From an uncultured Collinsella sp. (GTDB lineage: Bacteria; Actinomycetota; Coriobacteriia; Coriobacteriales; Coriobacteriaceae), in assembly GCA_902493515.1 (NCBI GenBank), contig CABUPE010000005.1, forward strand, positions 15,319-79,318: DNA of 64,000 nt. The letters are read 5' to 3'. How positions within the stretch are numbered: the first letter of the stretch is position 1; each line of letters starts with the position of its first letter. The position numbers and the translations under genes are program-made. This document shows, one piece after another, positions 15,816 to 25,212 of the stretch. A model generated the notes under the pieces. The model saw nothing but the letters and a program-made list of their open reading frames with translations, did not search any database and was not told the DNA's origin.

Positions 15816-18275
15816 ATGACCGAACACCACGCCATCAGTCGCCGAGCGTTTACGTTGGGCCTAGGACTTGCGGCGTTGTCGCCGCTTGCAAGCCTGCCCG
15901 AAACCGCGACGCTGGGTATTCCCCTGCGAGCGGCATTTGCAGAAGACACGCCCACACCGGCGGCCAACCTCGACAAGTTCGTCATTCGCCTTCGCCCCGC
16001 GGGCTACTTTCGTACCGCAAGCGTCAACCAAGACGGCAACTTCAAGGGCAACGTCTGCCATCTGTTTAACGACGGCACGTCCAGCAAGCTCATCCTTGAG
16101 CACGTAGAGACCGATACAGATAATAGAAATTGGTATGCCATCCGCACCCTGCTCAATTTCGAAGAGCACAAGAAGACGGGCTACAGCATTTGGTCGGTCG
16201 ATGGCGACTCGGACAAAGATGGAAAGGTCATCCACGTATGGAGTGGCGAGCATGACGGCAAGCCCAGCCGCTCTTTTGCGTTCGACCGCCAGTCAAACGG
16301 AACCTACATCATCCGAGACCGCACAAACGAGAAAAAAGACATTAATTACCTGGCCATAGAAAAGGACGGCAAAGACCAAGACAACAACAAGATCTGCCAC
16401 AAGAGGAAGAGCATTCCATGGGAGCTCGAACTTGTCGGTTACGACAAGGGCGAGATCAATACCACGGTTAGAAGTATCGACTGGATCACGTATAGCAGCT
16501 ACGTCGACGGACCATGCTGGATGAAATACGTCGACGGCAACAAATACCTCGACGAGCTGATCATTCCGGGCACGCATGATTCGAGCACCTGCAGCGTCGA
16601 CAACGACACCGAGCCCCAAACCTCGCTTGCAAAGTGCCAGCAGGATTACATCCCCACGCAGTTGCTCGAAGGCATTCGCTATTTTGATATCCGACTTGGA
16701 AAGAACGACGATAAAGGCGACCCCGGCATCGACCATGGAATATGCTACCTGCTCAAAAAAGACGGGGGCTTTATACATCTCTCCGATGTCATCGGTTACT
16801 TCAAAACATTTTTGAACGAAAACCCGTCAGAAGCGCTCATCATGCTGGTGTCACGAGGCAACGACGAAGCCACCGACGACAGTGTTACGACGGCTTTCGC
16901 CAATGTTATGGACAATAACTCCGATCTGTTCTATACGTCGAGCCATGTCCCCACACTGAACGAGGTGCGCGGAAAGATCGTCTTGTTGCGTCGATTTAAA
17001 CTCGCCGGCGACAGTGTAGACGGCCACACGTGGGGCCTCGACCTCACCGAATGGGACGACAAAATCAAGACGCATTCCGGAAAGTCCATGTGCCTCGTGA
17101 AATACGAGCAAGGCTTTGAGGCTGCGGGCAATACGGGCGACAAAGAGCCCTATAGCACAGCGGTATATGCCCAAGACCATTACAACTGCACGGGGTCCAG
17201 TAAAATCGACTGGGTCGATATGGCCCTGAAGGCAGCGTCCGAGTTCGAGCGCAGCACCGTAGATATCACTGCCGCGGACGGGACAACGGTGCAGGCAACG
17301 GAGCGCTGCTGGTTTATCAACTACACGAGCTGCACGCAAAACAACCCTTTTACCGCAGCGCGAGTGGTCGACGAGCACCTGTACAAGAGCTCGTATATAA
17401 ACAATAGCGGAGTTGAGAGCACAAAGGCGGACTGCCGCAAGCACATTGGCATCATTGCGTCCGACTTTGTTGATGCGGCACTGGCCCGAAGCATCTACCA
17501 GCGCAATTACGATACGCAGCACAAGCAGACGGCTTCGTGCTACCTCCCAGCCCGCATGCACATGACATATGGTGACTCGCTGAGCGACGCCTCGCTCCAG
17601 GACGGCAAGACCGTTGGCGAGGGTCATTTCCGCCTCGTCGACAGCAGCAACGTACTCAACGTGGCGGCTTCGGGAAGCGCTTTTGCCATCGAATACGTTG
17701 ATGTCGATGCCTTGGGCAATGAGACCGTTATAGGGCTGCAGGGATCCGTGCCCATCGATATCGATCCGCGCGTGCTGACGCCTCATTTTGAGGGACTCGA
17801 AGGCCTTAAGGCCGGCGAGGACGTGCGCGCCAAGATTGCGGCATCACTCGAGGGCAAGCTCGAAACCGATGCCTGCACGGCCCAGCTCGAGTTTATGCAC
17901 GATGCAAACGGCGCTCCGGGCACGGCAGTGGCCGAGGGTGAGGCATTTGCCGCGGGGACGTATTGGGTGCGTGCGAAAGGCCTGTTGCGCGACGCGGCGC
18001 AAAACTACACGCTTGCCACCGACGGAGCCGCAAGCTTTACCGTAGCGGCCTCGGGCAGTGCAGGCGGCGCCGGCACCGGCACTGGCGCCAACGCGGGCAG
18101 CGCGGACAAGAACGGTAAGGGCAACAAGGGCAAGGGCTCGGGCGGAAAACTCGCCGACACAGGCGACGGTTCCGGCATTGCCGCCGGGCTCGCCGCTGCC
18201 GCCGTGGCAACAACGGTTGCCGGCGCAGCAATGCTTGCCAATGACCGCGAAGACAACGAAGGTGCTAGCGAATAG
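15816..18275 (+). CDS. Tat-exported phosphatidylinositol-specific phospholipase C-type protein with sortase-like tail
   Basis: 819 residues. The N-terminus has a twin-arginine signal (ISRRAFTLGLGLAAL). A ricin-like beta-trefoil stretch (about 45-215) precedes a PI-PLC X domain: IIPGTHDSST carries the first catalytic His (about 254), RYFDIRLG the metal/substrate strand, and DHGICYL the second His (about 307). A C-terminal Ig-like segment and Gly/Ala linker lead to LADTG (779-783), a hydrophobic helix and a charged tail, which resembles an LPxTG sorting signal with Ala for Pro. The probable role is cleavage of phosphoinositide or GPI-type lipids outside the cell, attached to the wall. Activity and anchoring are inferred. 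GGAGGAG precedes the ATG. Confidence 0.88.
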   Translation: MTEHHAISRRAFTLGLGLAALSPLASLPETATLGIPLRAAFAEDTPTPAANLDKFVIRLRPAGYFRTASVNQDGNFKGNVCHLFNDGTSSKLILEHVETDTDNRNWYAIRTLLNFEEHKKTGYSIWSVDGDSDKDGKVIHVWSGEHDGKPSRSFAFDRQSNGTYIIRDRTNEKKDINYLAIEKDGKDQDNNKICHKRKSIPWELELVGYDKGEINTTVRSIDWITYSSYVDGPCWMKYVDGNKYLDELIIPGTHDSSTCSVDNDTEPQTSLAKCQQDYIPTQLLEGIRYFDIRLGKNDDKGDPGIDHGICYLLKKDGGFIHLSDVIGYFKTFLNENPSEALIMLVSRGNDEATDDSVTTAFANVMDNNSDLFYTSSHVPTLNEVRGKIVLLRRFKLAGDSVDGHTWGLDLTEWDDKIKTHSGKSMCLVKYEQGFEAAGNTGDKEPYSTAVYAQDHYNCTGSSKIDWVDMALKAASEFERSTVDITAADGTTVQATERCWFINYTSCTQNNPFTAARVVDEHLYKSSYINNSGVESTKADCRKHIGIIASDFVDAALARSIYQRNYDTQHKQTASCYLPARMHMTYGDSLSDASLQDGKTVGEGHFRLVDSSNVLNVAASGSAFAIEYVDVDALGNETVIGLQGSVPIDIDPRVLTPHFEGLEGLKAGEDVRAKIAASLEGKLETDACTAQLEFMHDANGAPGTAVAEGEAFAAGTYWVRAKGLLRDAAQNYTLATDGAASFTVAASGSAGGAGTGTGANAGSADKNGKGNKGKGSGGKLADTGDGSGIAAGLAAAAVATTVAGAAMLANDREDNEGASE

Positions 18276-18305
18276 GCAAGCCAGTCTTTTGGGCGCATCA
18301 ACTCA

Positions 18306-18341
18306 ATCGGGGCGTAGAATACCGTTCTGCGCCCCGATTTT
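18306..18341 (+). terminator. Terminator after the PI-PLC gene
   Basis: ATCGGGGCG / CGCCCCGAT stem with an extra AGAA/TTCT pairing inside, followed by TTTTC. It lies between the convergent PI-PLC gene and the broken PH-like gene and could serve both. Confidence 0.85.
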
Positions 18342-18367
18342 CACCTTGGCCCGTACACCGTTATCGG

Positions 18368-18637
18368 CTACATCACCATGTTCAGCGCGTTAACAAACTC
18401 CTGGGCCTTCGCACGACTGCTCGGGCTAAAGACGCAAGCGGTTAACAGTCGATTGCGCAGAAAAACGTCGCGGCCCTTGATCCTGTTGACCCCCGTGATG
18501 TCCTTAAGGTAAACGATCTCGGTGTGCTTGCCACCAAACGTGCCCTTCTTGAGCACCTCGATACGGTTAGGCTAGATCTTGACGTCTTTAAACCTGCCCG
18601 AACCTTTGTCCTGGAACAGCAAAGTGTTGTTATCCAT
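18368..18637 (-). pseudogene. PH-like domain protein interrupted by an amber codon
   Basis: Read from ATG 18637 (with GGGAG upstream), the frame gives MDNNTLLFQDKGSGRFKDVK, Ile, a TAG stop at 18574-18572, and then continues without a break for 67 more residues to the true stop at 18368. The second part (IEVLKKGTFGGKHTEIVYL ... SPSSRAKAQEFVNALN) looks like the second half of a small bacterial PH-type domain, as in DUF4429/YokE-like proteins. A single base change would restore an 89-residue protein. It is probably a recent pseudogene; readthrough or a sequencing error cannot be excluded. Domain assignment is tentative. Confidence 0.7.
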
Positions 18638-18798
18638 GCGTGTCACTCCCGCGGGGTTCGCTAAAACTGCCTCTATGGCCACATTTTAGTCACCGCAAGG
18701 CTCCCATGCGAAGGTGCCAGACAGCACAGCAATTCGTGTCCGCGCGAGGCTTTAAACTAAATGCGATAAAGATGCATTCCACAGGAGGAAAGTGGGCG

Positions 18799-19854
18799 AT
18801 GGTGATGGGCGAACTGGCAAACCGCGGAGAATCGGCAATCGTGCCCGAAGGTTTTTATAAGCAGGTTTCCTCGATTCTCAACGCTGCTCGCGACAAGGCA
18901 TATGCCGCCGTTAACTTTGCGATGGTTGAGGCATATTGGGAGATCGGCAAGAGCATTGTTGAGGAACAGGGCGGAGAAGAGCGCGCCAGGTATGGAGAGG
19001 CGCTGCTTAAAGGACTCGCGACCAGGCTTACCACAGATTTCGGCAAAGGCTTTGATACCTCAAACCTCCGCTACATGCGGCAGTTTTATTTAGCATTCCC
19101 AATTCGTGACGCACTGCGTCACGAATTGAACTGGACACATTATCGCAGACTATCTCGCATTCCCGACCCCGAAGCTCGCATTTGGTACATGAACGAATGC
19201 GCCGACTCTCGCTGGAGCACGCGTCAGCTCGAGCGCCAAATCAACACCATGTTCCGCGAGCGTCTACTTGCCAGCAAGGACAAAGAGACCGTCGCCCAGG
19301 AAATCCAAAAGAGCGTCCCGGTTCATCGCCCCGAGGATATTATCCGCGACCCATATGTGCTGGAGTTTTTAGGCTTCTCGGACGATACTGCGTTTCGTGA
19401 GAGCGATTTAGAGCAGGCACTCATCACGCATCTTCAGAGGTTTCTGTTGGAACTTGGCCGCGGCTTCGCTTTCGAGGCGCGTCAGAAGCGCATCACCTTT
19501 GATGGACGTCATTTCTATATTGACCTCGTTTTTTACAACTATCTGATGCGCTGCTTCGTGCTCATCGACCTTAAGACCGATGACCTTACGCATCAGGACC
19601 TGGGCCAGATGCAAATGTATGTGAACTACTACACGCGTGAGCTCATGAACGAAGGCGACAATCCACCCATAGGCATCGTGCTCTGCGCGGACAAAAGCGA
19701 TTCGATTGTCGAGTACACGCTGCCCGAAGACAACGACCAAGTGTTTGCCGCCAAATACCTGCCGTACCTTCCAAGCAAGGAAGAGCTGGCGCGCGAGCTG
19801 AGTGCCGAATACCGCGCCATCAACGAAGCGACTAATGGCGAAGCGCAAGGGTAG
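18799..19854 (+). CDS. DUF1016/YhcG-type PD-(D/E)XK nuclease domain protein
   Basis: 351 residues from ATG 18799, chosen for AGGAGG 10 nt upstream; the frame is open further but without a site. The N-terminal DUF1016_N helical region shows AYWEIGKSIVEEQGG and RYMRQFYLAFP. The C-terminal nuclease-like domain has FYIDLVFYNYLMRCFVLIDLK, in which the D and the DLK match the PD-(D/E)XK core, and AKYLPYLPSKEEL. Members are often associated with restriction or defence islands; none is evident here apart from the ADP-ribosylglycohydrolase that follows. The region is less GC-rich than its neighbours, which fits acquisition by transfer. Confidence 0.88.
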   Translation: MVMGELANRGESAIVPEGFYKQVSSILNAARDKAYAAVNFAMVEAYWEIGKSIVEEQGGEERARYGEALLKGLATRLTTDFGKGFDTSNLRYMRQFYLAFPIRDALRHELNWTHYRRLSRIPDPEARIWYMNECADSRWSTRQLERQINTMFRERLLASKDKETVAQEIQKSVPVHRPEDIIRDPYVLEFLGFSDDTAFRESDLEQALITHLQRFLLELGRGFAFEARQKRITFDGRHFYIDLVFYNYLMRCFVLIDLKTDDLTHQDLGQMQMYVNYYTRELMNEGDNPPIGIVLCADKSDSIVEYTLPEDNDQVFAAKYLPYLPSKEELARELSAEYRAINEATNGEAQG

Positions 19855-19917
19855 CAACACGTTGTGACCGATACCCCCGACGACGTTCCACTTCCCCTGG
19901 CATAAGAGGAGCATTCC

Positions 19918-20706
19918 ATGACAGACAGACCGGAAACAACGCTACGCGACTGCATCTATGGACTTGCCGTCGGCGACGCGTTGGGCGTTCCCTACGAGTT
20001 CAGGCCCCGCGGTACATTCGAATGCATCGACATGATCGGCAGCGGCACGCATGGGCAGCCCGCCGGCACCTGGAGCGACGACACTTCTATGACGCTTGCT
20101 ACCTGCGACTCGATTAGAGAGCTTGGGCGCATCGACACCGCAGACATGCGCGACAAGTTCGTAAGCTGGATTGCCCGTGGCGAGTATACGATCGACGGCG
20201 TTTTCGATTACGGCGGCACGACCGCCCGCGCCTTGCGTGCCGGCAAAGGTGGCTCCGGCGAACGCGACAACGGCAACGGATCGCTCATGCGCATCGCTCC
20301 CTTGGCGTTCACCGATGCTACAGACGAAGAGATCGGCGAGGTCTCCGCGATCACGCACGCCCACAGAACGTCGACCGACGCATGCGTCATATTTGTCGAG
20401 CTGATGAGGGACGTGATGAACGGCACGCCCCCCTCGTGGGCGCTCCACCTGAAAGGCGTGTCCGAGCACGAAATCAGGTCTGGCGGCTTCGTGCTTGACA
20501 CGCTTAGGGCCGCCACCTGGTGCTTTGTGAACACCAACAGCTACGAAGAATGCGTACTTGCCGCCGTCAACCTGGGCGACGACACTGACACCACCGCAGC
20601 CGTCGCAGGTGCCCTCGCCGGCACGGCATACGGTATGGACGCAATTCCGCAGGAGTGGATCGATACCCTACGAGGGAAGGATCTGATTGAGAGCTGCTTG
20701 TTTTAG
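19918..20706 (+). CDS. ADP-ribosylglycohydrolase family protein
   Basis: 262 residues of the DraG/ARH fold, which removes ADP-ribose from proteins or small molecules using two Mg ions. Motifs: AVGDALGVPYEF, TWSDDTSMTL (metal-binding aspartates), GNGSLMRIAPLAF, and the C-terminal GDDTDTTAAVAGALAGTAYG, which supplies further metal ligands. All key residues appear intact. AGAGGAG lies upstream of ATG 19918. The 73-residue protein at 20739 follows 32 nt later with its own ribosome-binding site, so the two may form an operon. Substrate cannot be read from sequence. Confidence 0.93.
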   Translation: MTDRPETTLRDCIYGLAVGDALGVPYEFRPRGTFECIDMIGSGTHGQPAGTWSDDTSMTLATCDSIRELGRIDTADMRDKFVSWIARGEYTIDGVFDYGGTTARALRAGKGGSGERDNGNGSLMRIAPLAFTDATDEEIGEVSAITHAHRTSTDACVIFVELMRDVMNGTPPSWALHLKGVSEHEIRSGGFVLDTLRAATWCFVNTNSYEECVLAAVNLGDDTDTTAAVAGALAGTAYGMDAIPQEWIDTLRGKDLIESCLF

Positions 20707-20738
20707 GACGCCATTCAAGAAATAAGGCAGGAGGCATC

Positions 20739-20960
20739 ATGGAGAGGAAGATCGCGAATATAGACGAGTTCCAAGTGGACGAAAACAGGATTCCGCTATT
20801 TCCAGCAGGACTGAAGGAAGAAGCCAACCTCTATGTCCTCCCCGACGGGCGTTACCTCCCCTGCGGGGTCTACAGGACCGCGGACGGCGGTTCGCTCATT
20901 TATGAGCCATCCGAACTAAGCTTCTTCGGGCAGATGCTTGCTCAATTCAAAGAGAACTAG
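20739..20960 (+). CDS. Hypothetical small protein
   Basis: 73 residues with a clear ribosome-binding site (GGCAGGAGGCATC before the ATG). No signal or membrane segment. The middle, ANLYVLPDGRYLPCGVYRT, suggests a small beta fold, and the C-terminus SELSFFGQMLAQFKEN is helical. It follows the ADP-ribosylglycohydrolase directly and is probably co-transcribed. No family was recognised. Confidence 0.7.
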   Translation: MERKIANIDEFQVDENRIPLFPAGLKEEANLYVLPDGRYLPCGVYRTADGGSLIYEPSELSFFGQMLAQFKEN

Positions 20961-21027
20961 AGGCTTGATTGCCCGTTAGATCGACGCTGCTCCAAACCAT
21001 GGAATGGGTAGCGAAGGGAGTCATAGA

Positions 21028-21054
21028 AAAGGGCCGGTTGCAGCCGGCCCTTTA
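21028..21054 (+). terminator. Hairpin after the small protein gene
   Basis: AAAGGGCCGG / CCGGCCCTTT around a 6-nt loop; the T run forms part of the stem. Confidence 0.65.
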
Positions 21055-21134
21055 GACGATAATACCTGCGTTGCCCGCGCTTCCGAAGTGTGACTAGCTG
21101 AGGAGCGGGTTCCGCGGCACAACCTGATTTTACC

Positions 21135-21175
21135 CAGTGGGGCGGCTCTTTTGCAGCCGTCCCACTGTTTATTTA
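21135..21175. terminator. Second hairpin between convergent genes
   Basis: CAGTGGGGCGGCT / AGCCGTCCCACTG with a 7-nt loop and TTTATTTA on the plus-strand side. It lies between the convergent genes ending at 20960 and 21229. Confidence 0.65.
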
Positions 21176-21228
21176 GATCTACCACGACGGACAGCTCGCA
21201 CTGCTGCGCGCTGTCCCGTACCACTCCC

Positions 21229-22566
21229 CTACTTCCCAAATAGCGCAGCGAACAAGCCCTTGCGCTTGGGCTTCTCCTCTCGGTAGGAACCCTCGGCAAC
21301 CGCTGCCACCTGACCCGGCTGTTCGCCGCCTCCTCGGCGTACGATCTGGTATAGGAACGGCGATTTAACGTATTTGACCTCGATGGGCGTGGCGTGCACG
21401 GTGCTTTCGCTCGACAGCATCACGTTGGGATTGAGCGGTGCCACCACATGCGTCTCGCGCTTGTCGCTAAACACTACCGCGGCCGCGCGACCCGTCTGGC
21501 CGTTCACGGCGATGCGCACCTGCTCGCCGTCGCGGCTATCCGACGCCGGGCGATCGACAAAGTAGACCGGTACCATCACCAGGCCGTCCTTGTGCTTGCG
21601 AGCCTTGCGCGCCCAGGTGCGGATGCTCTTTTTATTGAGCCCCAGCACCGCCTCGGCATCGTTGCCGGCAACGTCGAGCGCCAGCTTATCAATGACCACC
21701 TGGTCCTTGGTAGACGCATCGACGGAGACAACGCGGAAGTCGCCTTCCTGCATAGCGGGATCGAACGGCCCCACCTTGCCAAAGTCCCACGGCTCCAAAA
21801 TGCCCATAAGGCGAACATCCAGGTAGTTGGCCCTGGGATATGCCCAGTCGAGCACCTCGTAGTACACCAGGGTCTCCTTGCTCAGGCCCTTGCCCGGGAA
21901 GGATGCCATCATGCGCAGGTCCGCGAGCGCCATGGGGAAATAGAAGAGCATCATGTCGTTTTGGATCGCGTCTTCTACGTCGTGCCCGGCAAAGGCGTCG
22001 GGATACTGACGCACCAGCTGCAGTGCGTTGGCGCGTGCCTGCTGCGGCGATATCTCACAGGGGACGCCCTGCTCAGGCACGTACTCGGCACCCACGCCCA
22101 TGGTCAGGCGCTTGCTAAACGTGCCGGGCTTGAGCAGGTCGGCCACGCCAATCTTGTTGCCGCAGGACGGGCACTCAAACACACGTTGGGTCGACTCGCC
22201 CTCAAAGGACGCGCCGCAGAAGGGGCAGGGAATGCTCACGTGCGTCGCCTCTTGGAACTCCTGCGCCGTTCCGCGATCTTCCCACAGCAGATGCTCCAGA
22301 ACCGACTGGTTGCGCCAGTGCGAATTGAAGAAATACCAGTCCGGGTCCTCTGGGCGCTCGAGCTGCGAGACGTGCGTGAGCTTGAGCAGCCCGTCAACCA
22401 CCGTCAGCGGCGTATGACGGATACCCAGGGCGCTCTTGGGCTCTCCGGCGTCCGCTTGCCACGGAATAACCGTTTCGCAATAGGCACACTCAAAGCTGCG
22501 CTTTGCCTGGTGCGAATACATGGGGCCGCCGCAGTTTTGGCATTTAATGGCAAACATCTCGTCCAT
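21229..22566 (-). CDS. Zinc-ribbon protein of unknown function
   Basis: 445 residues with two zinc ribbons near the N-terminus: CQNCGGPM...CAYCETV (about 9-31) and CPFCGASF...CPSCGNKIG (about 114-138). The rest is a mixed alpha/beta region with no catalytic signature; it is rich in hydrophobic strands (MMLFYFPMALADLRMM). The C-terminus KPKRKGLFAALFGK is a basic amphipathic helix that could touch the membrane. ATG 22566 has AGGAGG 8 nt upstream. The gene is single, divergent from the CDF transporter. Possible roles such as a scaffold or nucleic-acid binder are speculative. Confidence 0.75.
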   Translation of the reverse strand: MDEMFAIKCQNCGGPMYSHQAKRSFECAYCETVIPWQADAGEPKSALGIRHTPLTVVDGLLKLTHVSQLERPEDPDWYFFNSHWRNQSVLEHLLWEDRGTAQEFQEATHVSIPCPFCGASFEGESTQRVFECPSCGNKIGVADLLKPGTFSKRLTMGVGAEYVPEQGVPCEISPQQARANALQLVRQYPDAFAGHDVEDAIQNDMMLFYFPMALADLRMMASFPGKGLSKETLVYYEVLDWAYPRANYLDVRLMGILEPWDFGKVGPFDPAMQEGDFRVVSVDASTKDQVVIDKLALDVAGNDAEAVLGLNKKSIRTWARKARKHKDGLVMVPVYFVDRPASDSRDGEQVRIAVNGQTGRAAAVVFSDKRETHVVAPLNPNVMLSSESTVHATPIEVKYVKSPFLYQIVRRGGGEQPGQVAAVAEGSYREEKPKRKGLFAALFGK

Positions 22567-22826
22567 GGAAACGTCCTCCTTTGCACAGGGCTGTCGACAT
22601 TAAGTATGTCGAGCAAATCGGCGCGTGCCCATACCCATGTGGCCCAAAATGGAGCACTCGGTCGAACGGGAAGACGCAGCGAACTCGAAGGCGCGCGGAC
22701 GGTCGCCCTCTCCGCCTCGCGCCCGTTAGCGCCGGCAGACCATTGCTGCATTTTCTGAGCATCGGCACACGTTGCGTCTGTGCGAGCTACACTATCCCCT
22801 TAAACATAATTGTGAGGACGATCGTT

Positions 22827-24008
22827 ATGCTATTTGTAAATCGGCTGGTACATACGCTTGTTCCCGGCGGCGAAAGCGAGCCGGTCGATACCTCCTGCCG
22901 CACCAACGCGGGTTTTGCCGCAAGCCTCATCTGCATCGGCCTCAACATCACGCTGTGCCTGGCCAAGGGCATAGCTGGTCTGCTCGCGGGCTCCGTCTCG
23001 CTTATTGCCGATGCCTTCAACAACCTTTCCGACGCATCGAGCAACATCGTGAGCCTGCTCGGATTCCGCCTTGCCAGCCGCCCGGCCGATGAAGGCCACC
23101 CCTATGGCCACGGCCGCTACGAGTACCTGGCGGGGCTGTTTGTCGCCGTTCTCGTTTGCGCCGTCGGCATCAACCTGGCACTCGAGTCCATTACCAAGAT
23201 CATCAAGCCCTCCCCCACCGCGTATTCGGCGCTTTCCATGGCAGCCCTTGTCCTGTCCATGCTCGTCAAGTTTTGGATGGCGGCGTTCAACCGCACGCTG
23301 GGCAACCGCATCGATTCCGAGACGCTTATCGCCACGGCGCAGGATTCCAAAAACGACGTCATTACCTCGGCCTCGGTCCTGGCCGCAGCGCTTATTTCGC
23401 AAACGACAGGCTTTGACCTCGACGGCTGGGCAGGCCTGGGCGTGGGCATCTTCATCTGCATCAGCGGCATGGGCCTGGTGCGCAACGCCATCAGCCCGCT
23501 GTTGGGGCAAGCGCCCGACCCCAAGCTCGTCCAGGCAATCCGCGACAAGATCATGTCGTATCCGCAGGTCCTAGGCACACACGACCTGATGGTGCACGAC
23601 TACGGCCCCGGCCGCCAGTTTGCCAGCGCACACGTGGAAATGCCCGGCGAGGGCGATGCGTTTGAACATCACGAGATCCTGGACACCATCGAGCACGATA
23701 TCAAACGGCAGATGGGCATCGGTATCACGCTGCACTGCGACCCCATCGCCACCACCGGCGACGACCTGCGCGGCTGGGTCAAGCGCGGCATAGCGCAGAT
23801 CGACCCCACGCTCTCCATCCACGACCTGCACGAGCACGACGGGTTCGTTTCGTTTGATCTGGTGCGTCCCGACGGCTTTGACATATCCGACGAGGAGCTG
23901 CTGGAGCTCGTCACGCGCATCGTGCACGAGCGCAGGCCCGATGCATCATGCGTCGTCACGTTTGATTCGGGCTTCAGCTCGCCCGACCGTCCGGCCGAGC
24001 AGCTGTAA
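22827..24008 (+). CDS. Cation diffusion facilitator family transporter, Mn-type site
   Basis: 393 residues of the CDF family, exporting divalent cations in exchange for protons. Six membrane segments are visible in the first 220 residues, followed by cytoplasmic ferredoxin-like regions. The transport site in helix 2 reads DAFNNLSDASSN and in helix 5 AQDSKNDVITS, i.e. NxxxD and DxxxD. Zn/Cd exporters normally carry a histidine there, so Mn(II) is the more likely substrate (compare MntE); this is inference. HPYGHGRYEYLAG is a family motif. The C-terminus is longer than usual and seems to hold a second copy of the cytoplasmic domain. ATG 22827 follows GTGAGGA. Confidence 0.9.
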   Translation: MLFVNRLVHTLVPGGESEPVDTSCRTNAGFAASLICIGLNITLCLAKGIAGLLAGSVSLIADAFNNLSDASSNIVSLLGFRLASRPADEGHPYGHGRYEYLAGLFVAVLVCAVGINLALESITKIIKPSPTAYSALSMAALVLSMLVKFWMAAFNRTLGNRIDSETLIATAQDSKNDVITSASVLAAALISQTTGFDLDGWAGLGVGIFICISGMGLVRNAISPLLGQAPDPKLVQAIRDKIMSYPQVLGTHDLMVHDYGPGRQFASAHVEMPGEGDAFEHHEILDTIEHDIKRQMGIGITLHCDPIATTGDDLRGWVKRGIAQIDPTLSIHDLHEHDGFVSFDLVRPDGFDISDEELLELVTRIVHERRPDASCVVTFDSGFSSPDRPAEQL

Positions 24009-24016
24009 TCGACAGC

Positions 24017-24087
24017 AAAACGGGACGCAGGACCGCCGACCAACGCGCCTACGCGCCCGGTCACGCGATCCTGCGCCCCGTTTTTGT
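24017..24087 (+). terminator. Terminator after the CDF gene
   Basis: AAAACGGGACGCAGGA pairs with TCCTGCGCCCCGTTTTT across a GC-rich loop; the distal T run fits an intrinsic terminator. Confidence 0.7.
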
Positions 24088-24118
24088 TTGCACTGATAAG
24101 GCTCTAGCCGCTCGGCCG

Positions 24119-25075
24119 CTAGTTCCCCTGCGCGCCCGAAATGCCGTTTTGCAGGGCGTCCCAGGCGTTCGTTGCCATATCGCCCAGGTTCTGTGCGGTA
24201 TCGCCGAGGTTCTGAGCCGTGTCGCCCAGCTCTTGGGCCTTATCCCCCAGCTCCTGCGCTTTGTTGCTCAGGTTCTCCAGCGTGTTGGAGCTCGAGCTGT
24301 CCGTAGTGCCCTGGTCGCCGGACGCATTACCCGACGAGCTGTCCTTACGCGTGAGCTGAATCTCGAGGTTGCCGTTGTCGTTATAGTAGGCAGACGTCAC
24401 GACCCAATTGGCATCGACAACGGGCGTCGAGCCGTCATCGGTCAGAATCACGGCATTCGAAAGATCGGCCCCGCGCGACTTGAGGAGCTTCTTGGCGTTG
24501 GACCAGTACTGACCCGGGATATCGCTCAGGTCGACGGTGCCGGACTGGGTAGTCTCGGTCTGCTCGGCCGTGGTATCAGTCGCGGCGCCCCGCTTGTTGA
24601 GCATGCCCGACACGATGGCGAACACAACCGACAAGGCAAAGAAGATCGCCAGCACGATCAGGATTTTCTTGATCACGCTCGACGAACGCGAAGGCTTCTT
24701 CTCCTCGTCCTCGCCATACTGAGGGATGGACTTGGGATACTCACGATACGGCTCACGCGCATATCGGTCGCGCGACTCGTGGCGCGGCTGTGCCGTGCGC
24801 GGCATATAGGTCGTCTGCTGAGGTTGCGGAATGGGATTTTGCAGCAGGTCATCATAAGGGTCTGCCGCCGCGTTGCCGTAGGGGCTCTGCGACGAGGCAC
24901 CATACGGGTCCTGCGCTGCGTTTCCGTAATTCACAACGCGCGTGGGATCGGCCGACGCCTGCGTCGTATCGGGGGCAGCGTAGCCGGGATTCGGCACGAC
25001 GCGGGTCTCATCGGCGCCATTGCCCGTCCGCGGGGAGCCGTAGCCACCCATTACGGTCGTCTTATCCTGGTCCAT
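24119..25075 (-). CDS. Single-pass membrane protein with heptad repeats
   Basis: 318 residues. The first ~130 residues are a disordered Pro/Gln/Tyr/Asn-rich cytoplasmic region, followed by one membrane helix (IKKILIVLAIFFALSVVFAI, about 136-155). The extracellular part has a compact domain (DLSDIPGQYWSNAKKLLKSR and NWVVTSAYY) resembling a small PASTA/lipoprotein fold. It ends in seven-residue repeats of the type AQELGDK / AQNLGDT (24165-24262 region), which form an amphipathic helix or coiled coil. The start ATG 25075 has GGAAAGG-like sequence upstream. No enzymatic motif is present; a role in envelope sensing or adhesion is only inferred. Confidence 0.78.
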   Translation of the reverse strand: MDQDKTTVMGGYGSPRTGNGADETRVVPNPGYAAPDTTQASADPTRVVNYGNAAQDPYGASSQSPYGNAAADPYDDLLQNPIPQPQQTTYMPRTAQPRHESRDRYAREPYREYPKSIPQYGEDEEKKPSRSSSVIKKILIVLAIFFALSVVFAIVSGMLNKRGAATDTTAEQTETTQSGTVDLSDIPGQYWSNAKKLLKSRGADLSNAVILTDDGSTPVVDANWVVTSAYYNDNGNLEIQLTRKDSSSGNASGDQGTTDSSSSNTLENLSNKAQELGDKAQELGDTAQNLGDTAQNLGDMATNAWDALQNGISGAQGN

Positions 25076-25212
25076 GCAACGATTCCTTTCCGTCGCCCGT
25101 AAGCATCAAGTTATCCATGCATTCTACCCGCGCAAAAGCCTATGATGGGCAAAGCCCGCCGGTATCTACAAGACAAGCGCGGCCGACGGTCACAAGCGAA
25201 TCGAGGAACGTC

